This document shows positions 1 through 5,730 of a stretch of 5,730 nt of DNA, one piece after another. The number at the start of each line of letters is the position of its first letter. The first letter of the stretch is position 1. The position numbers were made by a program, and so were the translations under genes. This stretch comes from an uncultured Cellvibrionales bacterium (GTDB taxonomy: Bacteria > Pseudomonadota > Gammaproteobacteria > Pseudomonadales > UBA7434). The notes beneath the pieces are model-generated. The model saw only the letters and a program-made list of their open reading frames with translations. It was not told the DNA's origin and searched no databases. The stretch lies in contig CALCNB010000259.1 in the NCBI GenBank assembly GCA_937897785.1, positions 1 to 5,730 on the forward strand. Direction: 5' to 3'.

Positions 1-1221
1 GTTTATGTTGAACGAGCGCTCGGTTCGGAAATATGGGATGTAGAAGGCAATCGCTATATTGACTTTGCTACCGGCATTGCCGTCTGCAACACTGGACACA
101 GCCATCCACAAGTTATCGATGCCGTCAAAGAACAAATTGATCGTTTCAGTCACACTTGCCTCATGGTCAGTCCCTACGACAGCGCAGTAATATTGGCTGA
201 AAAACTCAATCAGTTGGCACCAGGAACTTCGCCTAAAAAATCACTCTTTGTTACTACCGGTGCCGAAGCGGTAGAGAACTGCGTTAAAATTGCACGCGCA
301 CATACTGGACGACGAGGCGTGATCGCTTTCAATGGCGGCTATCATGGCCGCACGCTAATGACGATGACTTTAACCGGTAAGATCACACCCTATAAAAATT
401 TATTTGGGCCTTTCCCAGGTGATATTTTTCACGCACCATTTCCAATAAATACGCACGATGTAACTATCGACGATGCCATCAAAGGACTTGAAAATTTATT
501 TAAGGTGGATATCGCGCCTTCTGATGTTGCGGCATTCATCATTGAGCCTGTCCAAGGTGAAGGGGGATTCTATCCCGCACCTAATGCCTTTCTTAAAGCC
601 TTACGGAAACTTGCTGACGAGCATGGCATCCTTCTTATCTGTGACGAAGTACAAAGTGGTTTTGGCCGAACGGGTAAATTCTTTGCCAGTGAATACGCTA
701 ATATTGAACCCGATCTAATCAGTGTCGCAAAAGGAATAGCTGGCGGATTTCCTTTGGCCGGTGTCATCGGTAAAGCTGAAATTATGGATGCGCCTTTACC
801 CGGCGGATTAGGAGGCACTTATGCTGGATCACCCGTTGCTTGTGCGGCCGCACTAGCAGTGTTGGACATTATTGAACAAGAAAAATTGGTCGCGCGAGCC
901 AACCACATCGGGCAACATTTTAGTAAGCGACTCAGGGAGCTGCAGGGCAATCACAGTGATGTAATAGGCGAGATAAGAGCCGATCGTGGCGCGATGATTG
1001 CAATTGAGCTAGTACATAACAGCGATCCATCTCAAGCTAACCCAGAATTGACTCGCGCCTTAGTCTCAGAAGCCCACAGCCGTGGTTTGATTTTGTTATC
1101 ATGTGGTTTTCATGGCAATGTGATTCGCTGCTTGCCTGCACTAACAATTTCGGATCAACTCATCGACGAAGGCATGACTATTTTAGCTGATAGCTTTGCA
1201 GCGTTAACTGCCAATAATTAA
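1..1221 (+). CDS. gabT: 4-aminobutyrate aminotransferase, class-III PLP enzyme (5' partial)
   Basis: This enzyme should move the amino group of GABA or a related omega-amino acid to 2-oxoglutarate, giving succinate semialdehyde and glutamate in the cytoplasm. The frame is open from base 1, so the gene begins upstream; the ATG at 163 is internal, because residues before it (WDVEGNRYIDFATGIAV, NTGHSHP) are family-conserved. In window numbering (406 residues) I see the PLP-phosphate region TGAEAVENCVKIAR, YHGR with R117, EPVQGEGGF with E187, DEVQSGFGRTG with D215, the Schiff-base lysine K244 in SVAKGIAGGFPLAG, GGTYAGSP, and R376 in NVIRCLPALTI. From memory these correspond to E. coli GabT R141, E211, D239, K268 and R398. 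A constant offset of 24 at the first four sites implies about 24 missing residues. E187 and R376 favour a GABA-type enzyme over ornithine or acetylornithine aminotransferases. The true substrate could still be 5-aminovalerate or another omega-amino acid. It ends in TAA. No gabD partner lies in the window. Confidence 0.93.
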   Translation, partial: VYVERALGSEIWDVEGNRYIDFATGIAVCNTGHSHPQVIDAVKEQIDRFSHTCLMVSPYDSAVILAEKLNQLAPGTSPKKSLFVTTGAEAVENCVKIARAHTGRRGVIAFNGGYHGRTLMTMTLTGKITPYKNLFGPFPGDIFHAPFPINTHDVTIDDAIKGLENLFKVDIAPSDVAAFIIEPVQGEGGFYPAPNAFLKALRKLADEHGILLICDEVQSGFGRTGKFFASEYANIEPDLISVAKGIAGGFPLAGVIGKAEIMDAPLPGGLGGTYAGSPVACAAALAVLDIIEQEKLVARANHIGQHFSKRLRELQGNHSDVIGEIRADRGAMIAIELVHNSDPSQANPELTRALVSEAHSRGLILLSCGFHGNVIRCLPALTISDQLIDEGMTILADSFAALTANN

Positions 1222-1246
1222 ACGATGGTAAAAAATATCGTATAAT
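1218..1246 (+). promoter_or_regulatory. Putative sigma-70 promoter ahead of the MFS gene
   Basis: A perfect TATAAT lies at 1241-1246, 22 bases past the gabT stop. With a 17-base spacer the -35 hexamer would be TTAAAC (1218-1223), which matches TTGACA at only three of six positions. A short dyad, ACGAT (1222-1226) and ATCGT (1237-1241), sits between the boxes. Transcription would start near 1253, leaving a leader of about 70 bases before the ATG at 1325. This suggests that the transporter gene, and perhaps the genes after it, can be transcribed separately from gabT. The call rests on the -10 box and the location only. Confidence 0.45.
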
Positions 1247-1324
1247 ACTTCCCATGAATCCATAAATAGATCATTACTCGAGTTGCCTAAACAAAGAAAG
1301 ACAACCCATTAAAATGGAGAAACA

Positions 1325-2515
1325 ATGACCGAACAAATCAATAATAACAATTCAGTCGCTTTCCCTAAAGCAGCCCCTGACAGTATGTTGGCTCGCTTAC
1401 TGCTAGCCTTTTTAGCGACTGCTGGACTTTTTTATGTCAACATTATGCCGGCGCTAGTCGACGGCTTAGTTGAGGGCTTAGGCTTTACCAATAAAGAAGC
1501 TGGCTTAGTTGGCTCTTCAAACGTTTATGGTGCTGCCGTCGGGGCGTTGTTGATTGTCTTTTTAATCAGCCGAATAAATTGGCGTACTGCTGCGTGGATA
1601 TTTCTAAGCGGATTAATCATCATCGACATAGCCTCTATTTTTATCGGCGATGCGCAACTACTCACAGCACTCCGCTTTTTTCACGGTTTCATTGGCGGCA
1701 TGTTAGTGGGCACTGGATTTGCTGTTATTGCTCGCACTAATCAACCTGATCGTACTTTTGGTATGTTACTTGGTGTGCAATATGGATTGGGCGGTTTAGG
1801 CATCATGGTCATACCACCGCTGGTTCCTGAGTACGGCACACCGATCTTATTTATCACACTGATTGGGTTTTCTGCTGTCACCGCATTAATGCTACCGTTT
1901 ATCGACGACTACCCGATCGATACAACCACTACCAATAGTGTTGAGCATCAAACATCAGCTATTAAACTTCAGCCACTCAGTCTTACTCTGCTCGCCTTAT
2001 TCTTGTTTCAAGCGGCCAATATGGCAGTATTTGCTTATATTATTGGGCTTGGTAAGTCCTTCGGCTTAGACCCCGCCTTTATAACGCCCGTATTGGGTGC
2101 CGCATCGTGGGTGGGTGTACTGGGGGCATTATTGGTCGTGGTGTTCTCGACCCGCTATGGCCGTTTTTTCCCAGTATTGACCGGAATGATGTTGACCTTA
2201 GCGGCGACCTGGTTACTGCACTTCAGCGGTTCACAACTGGCGTTTATTATTGCGAATTGCGCGGTCGGTATTACCTGGGCATTTATTATTGCTTACCTGT
2301 TGGGTATGAGCGCCGAATTTGATAAAGCGGGACGCATGGCCGCATTGGGCGGCTTTGCTTCTAAGATGGGGCTGGCTTCGGGGCCTTTTGTGGCCGCATT
2401 AATCGTCGGTGAAAACAACTATGCCTTGCTCATTAATGTCGCATTAGTGTTTATGGCGATCAGTATGATTGCGGCCATTATTCCGGCACGCTTTCTTGAT
2501 CGCGAGGCTAAGTAA
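1325..2515 (+). CDS. Major facilitator superfamily (MFS) transporter, substrate unknown
   Basis: This is a 396-residue inner-membrane secondary transporter, a normal length for a 12-helix MFS protein. The start is set by GGAGA at 1316-1320, four bases before ATG. The N-terminal tail is polar (residues 1-20, Asn-rich). Helix 1 is about 22-44 and helix 2 about 58-81; the following SRINWR is a degenerate MFS motif-A loop. Helices 3-6 follow, including the Gly-rich FFHGFIGGMLVGTGFAVIAR, which fits helix 4, and LLGVQYGLGGLGIM in helix 5. A hydrophilic loop at about 193-215 separates the two six-helix halves, and the second half ends in PARFLDREAK. I cannot assign a subfamily or substrate. Its position before an exported hydrolase and a TonB receptor suggests uptake of a hydrolysis product, but export is also possible. 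The gene ends in TAA, 66 bases before the next start. Confidence 0.88.
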   Translation: MTEQINNNNSVAFPKAAPDSMLARLLLAFLATAGLFYVNIMPALVDGLVEGLGFTNKEAGLVGSSNVYGAAVGALLIVFLISRINWRTAAWIFLSGLIIIDIASIFIGDAQLLTALRFFHGFIGGMLVGTGFAVIARTNQPDRTFGMLLGVQYGLGGLGIMVIPPLVPEYGTPILFITLIGFSAVTALMLPFIDDYPIDTTTTNSVEHQTSAIKLQPLSLTLLALFLFQAANMAVFAYIIGLGKSFGLDPAFITPVLGAASWVGVLGALLVVVFSTRYGRFFPVLTGMMLTLAATWLLHFSGSQLAFIIANCAVGITWAFIIAYLLGMSAEFDKAGRMAALGGFASKMGLASGPFVAALIVGENNYALLINVALVFMAISMIAAIIPARFLDREAK

Positions 2516-2581
2516 ATTTTTGAAGGTCGTGTATATCTCTTCAAGATCAATACTGTCATTTTGTCATTAAGGTTGCCTATT
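2516..2581. other. MFS-hydrolase spacer with a small dyad and a short tandem repeat
   Basis: The 66-base spacer holds an inverted repeat, TTGAAG (2520-2525) and CTTCAA (2539-2544), with a 13-base loop, and a direct repeat TGTCATT (2554-2560 and 2562-2568). No T-run follows the dyad, so it does not look like an intrinsic terminator, and I see no convincing -35/-10 pair. The short spacing and lack of a terminator fit co-transcription of the MFS and hydrolase genes. Either repeat could be chance. Confidence 0.3.
2569..2572 (+). promoter_or_regulatory. Ribosome binding site deciding the hydrolase start
   Basis: AAGG lies nine bases before the ATG at 2582. An in-frame TTG at 2561 would add seven residues, but it has no Shine-Dalgarno sequence upstream and would place extra residues ahead of an already complete signal peptide. 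The ATG is therefore preferred. Confidence 0.6.
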
Positions 2582-5194
2582 ATGCACCAACAAACATTAA
2601 CGAAGCGAATGGCTCTGTATGCAATCTTAATGCTTGTGACCACCGTCAAAGCCGACCCCCTATTTTTTGATGACTTTAATGACGGCTTTAGCGGTTGGAC
2701 AAGCAACGGTTATGCTTCTTCATCTACGCAGCGCGCCTTACTGCCCTACTCCGTCCGATTACGGGGCAGTGGCAGCACTCTATCACGATCATTCTCGACA
2801 TTAGGCTGGCAAGATGTTGAGATTGGTTTCTTTGTGGCTGCCCGCAGTCTCGAGGGTTCTGACCGCTGTATCGTCGAAGTCTCATCTAACGGGGGTAGTA
2901 GCTGGGTTGAAGCGAAGGCGCTCGATGCTGATCAAGATGATGACCAACCTCGGTGGGCAACTCTTCGTTCGCCGGCTTATGACAACAATCCCGATTTGCG
3001 GCTTCGTTATCGAGCAGCAGTCAATAGTTACTATGATTACTGCTATGCCGAAGATGTCAGTCTCTCGGGTTTTCAACTCGGTAGCGAGTCCTGCTCGGTT
3101 AATTCAACCACCGATGATCTTTATTCAGGTTATACCAGCAACTTTGATCCGATAAGTGGCAGTGGCGTGACCAATCGCAGCGTCTTGACCGCAACGACCT
3201 TGAATAATGGACCAACCCCCACTTCGCCGGCTATTACTGGCAGTGGTTTTGCGATACCCGCAAATGCTGCCCCTCCCCAGCACACGTTTGAAGGCCGATT
3301 AGAGCTCTTCAATGAAGCGAACGCAGGTTCCTTCTTCGAGCGTCAAGATGATTATGACTATACTGACAGTTCCGACAATACTCGCAAGCACCTGCCTGAG
3401 TTTGACTTTGAATTTATCCAGTCAGGCACCCATTTAATTCCCGTTCAACGTGGCGTCATTCTCTCTGAGCATCCGAATTGGGAATTTATTATCGAGCCAG
3501 GACGCGTCTGGTCCGAAACTAATGACCAAGGAAAAACCCGTGCAGCACTGCCTTTTACTTTACAGCAGCGCAATGCCAACTGCATGCATAACGGCTTAAT
3601 GACTTTCTTGTTTGATAATAGCAGCGTCTCTAAAGTGTTTTATCAAATCACCAGTGAGACTTGTGCCTATTTTCAGTTTGATATGTGGGGACTGTTAGAT
3701 GCGCAATACACGCCTCAGACGGTAACGAATCTCTTACAGATAGCCGCCAATCACCAACAACATATTGCCGAACGCATGCCGCAAAAACCCATTGCCAGCC
3801 TCGCAATGGATTACCCTGGCGTGAACCCTAACGAGTTTGCTCACTCATCAGAGGTCTCACCATTAGATTTATCAATATTTGGTGTGATTGTCGATGGCAC
3901 CCATTACGTGGGCGGTTGCGAAACACGTTACGGCACCCATCCATACTGCGATACTCTGCGTGTGCCTTCTTATTCCGTATCAAAGACAGCATTGGCCTCA
4001 GCAGGCGCCATGCGTTTAGAACAGTTATACGGCGACTTTTTTAGTCAAAGCATTACCAGCTTAGTGCCAGAAGCAGCTGCTAGCCAACAAGGTTACTTTT
4101 TTGACGTATCCGTCAATAATGCACTCGATATGGCGACCGGTAATTACCAATTATCGGGCTACTTTGATGATGAATACGCCAGCGATGTGAACAATTTCTT
4201 TTTACCAGAAACCCATGCCGAAAAAATGAATTTTGCCGTTAATCAATATCCGCGGCAGGCGACGCCGGGCACACAGATGCGCTATCACACCAGCGATACG
4301 TTTTTAGTGATGGCCGCGGCTCAACAGTATCATCGCGAGAAAGTGGGTTATTGCGGCGATGTGTTTGAGGATGTGGTCGTCGATGATATCTGGGCACCGT
4401 TGGGACTTGATGCCGGCAGCCTAACCACGCAACGAACCTACGACCCCATACAGCAACCTGTCGGTGGGCTTGGCGCCAGTTTCGTGCGCGATGATATTGC
4501 AAAATTGGGCCGTTTACTCGGCGTGGATCATGGTCGAATCAATAATATTCAGGTACTCGAACCTGAACAACTGGCCGCTGGCAAGTTTGCCACAGCCGCT
4601 GACCCAGGCGTATCGTGGATATCCAATGGACTTTATAACAATGCGTTCTGGGGTTTAAACCGCGGCTCGATCGCAGGTTGCAACGGTTTATATGTGCCTT
4701 ATATGTCTGGCTTTGGTGGCATCACCATTGCTATGGCGCCCAGTGGCGTCGTTTACTATTATTTCAGTGATGGCTATAGCGTCGAATGGAGTCGCGCGTT
4801 GGCCGAGGCAGAAGAAATTCGGAGCAGCTGCATTGCCAGCACCCCTAATCCGCCGACCAATCTTGTTATCGTTGATGATCAAGCTGATGGATTAACTTTA
4901 CGATGGACGCCTAACCCTACGCCGATTAACGTCATGCGCTTCAGAGTCTATCGAGATGGTCAGCTCGTTGCTATTACCAGTGGTAATGAATGGACTGACA
5001 GTGATGCGAACCTTGATCAAAGTCACGAGTATTTCGTTCAAGCACTGGATGTGATTAACCTTGCTTCAACGACGGGCGCTGCGCTGAGCTATGAACCCGC
5101 CGCCGAGCCCGTCACGATCCCCGTATTACCTTTGGCCGGCGCAGTAATGACAGGGCTCACGCTGCTGATCATTGCCTTGCGCCGTCGAGCTTAG
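2582..5194 (+). CDS. Exported multidomain serine hydrolase (beta-lactamase/class-C PBP fold) with FN3 domain and C-terminal anchor
   Basis: This 870-residue protein is predicted to be exported. Residues 1-24 form a Sec signal peptide (KR, then MALYAILMLVTTV, cleavage after VKA). Residues 25-166 open with DPLFFDDFNDGFSGW and read as a beta-sandwich (jelly-roll-like) domain that may bind a ligand. About 230-460 is an unassigned block with LPEFDFEF (271-278), NANCMHNG (331-338) and FDMWG (366-370). The hydrolase core follows: nucleophile motif S465-V-S-K468 in PSYSVSKTALASA; Y568-H-T-S in PGTQMRYHTSDTFLV, the general-base Tyr motif; GGLGASFVRDDIAKLG (from 628); and SGFGGITIAMAPSG (709-722) in place of KTG/HxG. 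C446 and C456 just before the nucleophile may pair. An FN3 domain spans about 757-838. The C-terminus, IPVLPL (846-851), a helix and RRRA, resembles IPTL/VPLPA-type sorting tails. Relatives of this fold include esterases, D-aminopeptidases, DD-peptidases and amide hydrolases, so the substrate is unknown. It lies between an MFS gene and a TonB receptor gene. Confidence 0.85.
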   Translation: MHQQTLTKRMALYAILMLVTTVKADPLFFDDFNDGFSGWTSNGYASSSTQRALLPYSVRLRGSGSTLSRSFSTLGWQDVEIGFFVAARSLEGSDRCIVEVSSNGGSSWVEAKALDADQDDDQPRWATLRSPAYDNNPDLRLRYRAAVNSYYDYCYAEDVSLSGFQLGSESCSVNSTTDDLYSGYTSNFDPISGSGVTNRSVLTATTLNNGPTPTSPAITGSGFAIPANAAPPQHTFEGRLELFNEANAGSFFERQDDYDYTDSSDNTRKHLPEFDFEFIQSGTHLIPVQRGVILSEHPNWEFIIEPGRVWSETNDQGKTRAALPFTLQQRNANCMHNGLMTFLFDNSSVSKVFYQITSETCAYFQFDMWGLLDAQYTPQTVTNLLQIAANHQQHIAERMPQKPIASLAMDYPGVNPNEFAHSSEVSPLDLSIFGVIVDGTHYVGGCETRYGTHPYCDTLRVPSYSVSKTALASAGAMRLEQLYGDFFSQSITSLVPEAAASQQGYFFDVSVNNALDMATGNYQLSGYFDDEYASDVNNFFLPETHAEKMNFAVNQYPRQATPGTQMRYHTSDTFLVMAAAQQYHREKVGYCGDVFEDVVVDDIWAPLGLDAGSLTTQRTYDPIQQPVGGLGASFVRDDIAKLGRLLGVDHGRINNIQVLEPEQLAAGKFATAADPGVSWISNGLYNNAFWGLNRGSIAGCNGLYVPYMSGFGGITIAMAPSGVVYYYFSDGYSVEWSRALAEAEEIRSSCIASTPNPPTNLVIVDDQADGLTLRWTPNPTPINVMRFRVYRDGQLVAITSGNEWTDSDANLDQSHEYFVQALDVINLASTTGAALSYEPAAEPVTIPVLPLAGAVMTGLTLLIIALRRRA
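5104..5191 (+). other. C-terminal sorting-like tail or membrane anchor of the hydrolase
   Basis: The last 29 or so residues are EPVTIPVLPL, then a hydrophobic stretch of about 18 residues (AGAVMTGLTLLIIAL), then RRRA. This three-part layout (Pro-containing motif, single helix, basic end) is that of exosortase-type and related C-terminal sorting signals in Gram-negative bacteria, nearest in look to IPTL or VPLPA tails. It could equally be a plain inner-membrane anchor. No sorting enzyme gene is in the window. Confidence 0.5.
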
Positions 5195-5217
5195 CCACGG
5201 CGTCATAAAAATAGACG

Positions 5218-5241
5218 GTTAGTGCAATTAATTGCGCTAAC
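5218..5241. promoter_or_regulatory. 24-bp near-perfect palindrome upstream of the TonB receptor gene
   Basis: The left half GTTAGTGCAATT is mirrored by AATTGCGCTAAC. Eleven of twelve base pairs match, and the exception (T5222+1 against G) would be a G-U pair in RNA. It sits in the 81-base spacer, ending 34 bases before the receptor ATG. No T-run follows on the + strand, so it does not look like a terminator for the hydrolase gene. A dimeric repressor or activator operator is the simplest reading; an RNA hairpin in the leader (about nine pairs, six-base loop) is the alternative. I recognise no known regulator's consensus. Confidence 0.5.
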
Positions 5242-5265
5242 ACGACAACAACACTCACCGACATT

Positions 5266-5270
5266 AGGAG
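5266..5270 (+). promoter_or_regulatory. Ribosome binding site of the TonB receptor gene
   Basis: A strong AGGAG lies five bases before the ATG at 5276. It fixes the start of the receptor reading frame, which is open to the window end, and supports the signal peptide that follows. Confidence 0.8.
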
Positions 5271-5275
5271 TCACC

Positions 5276-5730
5276 ATGTGTTTGATTCATCGTGTATTCA
5301 CAATTACACCTGTCGTTACTGCCAGTCTTTTGCTGCTTGCTAGTCATCATCCATCAGCTTATGGTCAAGCATCCGATGATGCCATCGAACCGCAGATGCA
5401 AGAAGTCACCGTCACGGTGCAGCGCCGCGAACAGAACATTCTTGATGTACCTTACAACATTACCGCCGTGTCGGGCGATGATGTTGCCGCATCGTTTACC
5501 CGCGATAGCGCTGAATTACTGCGATCTATTCCTGGTGTTAGTCAAATCGATCAAGGGCCTCGCAACGCTGCGCAGTTCAGCAGTATCCGCACCCGCGGGT
5601 TAAACGTCGATAGCTCAGCTAATTCTGATTATGCTGTTGCCTCAGTCGCCACCGTGTCGACCTATGTGAATGAAACGCCGGTTTATGCCAATCTCGCGTT
5701 GATCGATCTCGATCGAGTTGAAGTATTACG
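5276..5730 (+). CDS. TonB-dependent outer-membrane receptor (3' partial)
   Basis: The window holds 151 codons of what should be a protein of roughly 700-1000 residues that imports a ligand across the outer membrane using TonB/ExbBD energy. The N-terminus is a signal peptide: MCLIHR, a hydrophobic core ending LLLLAS, and probable cleavage near AYG/QA (about residues 30-32). A TonB-box-like segment, QEVTVTVQRREQNILDVP, starts near 42 and is typical of receptors whose mature N-terminus reads EEVVVTARKREENLQDVP. The plug domain then begins: YNITAVSGDDV, SAELLRSIPGVSQ, IRTRGLN, VYVNETPVY-like STYVNETPVY, and IDLDRVEVL at the edge, which in relatives continues RGPQGTLYG. No N-terminal signalling (STN/FecA-type) extension is present, so direct sigma/anti-sigma control by this receptor is unlikely. 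The ligand cannot be read from the plug. This style is common for receptors of sugars and other organic nutrients as well as siderophores. A conserved location after the hydrolase gene suggests a joint function. Confidence 0.92.
   Translation, partial: MCLIHRVFTITPVVTASLLLLASHHPSAYGQASDDAIEPQMQEVTVTVQRREQNILDVPYNITAVSGDDVAASFTRDSAELLRSIPGVSQIDQGPRNAAQFSSIRTRGLNVDSSANSDYAVASVATVSTYVNETPVYANLALIDLDRVEVL

Noticed and set aside
163..165. ATG at 163 as the start of the aminotransferase
   Set aside because: The frame is open back to base 1 and residues 1-54 match the conserved GabT N-terminal region, so this Met is internal.
570..818. Antisense open frames within gabT, and others at 2419-2706, 2882-3076, 3130-3312, 4239-4502 and 4688-4882
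   Set aside because: Each is opposite conserved coding sequence, with a low-complexity or meaningless translation and no promoter or ribosome binding site evidence.
1306..1317. CCAT/ATGG hairpin overlapping the MFS ribosome binding site as a translational switch
   Set aside because: Only four base pairs with a four-base loop; too weak to claim regulation.
2107..2322. Small overlapping + strand frame inside the MFS gene, and similar ones inside the hydrolase gene (2814-3155, 4464-4658, 4692-4895)
   Set aside because: All lie wholly within well-supported genes, have no ribosome binding site that I can see and no recognisable protein features.
2561..2581. TTG at 2561 as the start of the large hydrolase gene
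   Set aside because: It adds only seven residues before a complete signal peptide and lacks its own Shine-Dalgarno sequence; AAGG at 2569-2572 serves the ATG at 2582.
2582..5194. Calling the hydrolase an antibiotic-resistance beta-lactamase (AmpC)
   Set aside because: It shares the S-x-x-K fold motifs only. Its size, extra domains, SGFGG instead of KTG and genomic context do not support a resistance role.
5179..5203. Inverted repeat GCGCCGT/ACGGCGT across the hydrolase stop codon as a terminator
   Set aside because: The stem is short with an 11-base loop, and the following bases are A-rich rather than a T-run on the + strand; half of it is constrained by the Arg codons of the C-terminus.
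5292..5603. A 103-codon open frame on the + strand near the window end
   Set aside because: It overlaps the TonB receptor gene in another frame. The receptor frame has a strong ribosome binding site, a signal peptide and plug-domain motifs, while this one has none.
1..5730. Defence system, mobile element, CRISPR, tRNA or rRNA
   Set aside because: I saw no array-like repeats, transposase or integrase motifs, terminal inverted repeats or RNA-gene signatures; the genes read as ordinary metabolism and transport.

Overview
The window carries four genes, all on the + strand and closely spaced, with no RNA genes, mobile elements or CRISPR. It looks like a Gram-negative proteobacterium, most likely a gammaproteobacterium. 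The last gene is a TonB-dependent outer-membrane receptor, which implies an outer membrane. The first gene follows E. coli GabT closely along its length, as I recall that sequence. Base composition is moderate and looks even across the genes, with no visible island of foreign DNA. A free-living, possibly aquatic, nutrient-scavenging species is an inference from the gene types only.

Layout: (1) 1-1221, a 5'-truncated class-III PLP aminotransferase of the GabT type, missing about 24 N-terminal residues. (2) 1222-1324, a spacer with a perfect TATAAT that probably marks a promoter for the next gene. (3) 1325-2515, a 12-helix major facilitator superfamily (MFS) transporter. (4) 2582-5194, a large exported protein. 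It has a signal peptide, a jelly-roll-like N-terminal domain, a class-C beta-lactamase-like serine hydrolase domain with a recognisable S-x-x-K, Tyr and glycine-rich motif set, a fibronectin type III domain, and a C-terminal hydrophobic helix with an Arg tail resembling a surface-sorting signal. (5) 5195-5275, a spacer with a 24-bp near-perfect palindrome. (6) 5276-5730, the start of a TonB-dependent receptor, cut by the window end after the first part of its plug domain.

How they might work together (inference): the receptor would import a compound across the outer membrane. The anchored serine hydrolase would cleave an ester, amide or peptide bond outside the cytoplasm. The MFS protein would carry a product across the inner membrane, and the aminotransferase could deaminate an omega-amino acid such as GABA or a homologue. 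Nothing in the window identifies the substrate, and gabT may simply be a neighbour with its own regulation. The most unusual item is the multidomain hydrolase, which has a long unassigned block of about 200 residues before its catalytic serine.
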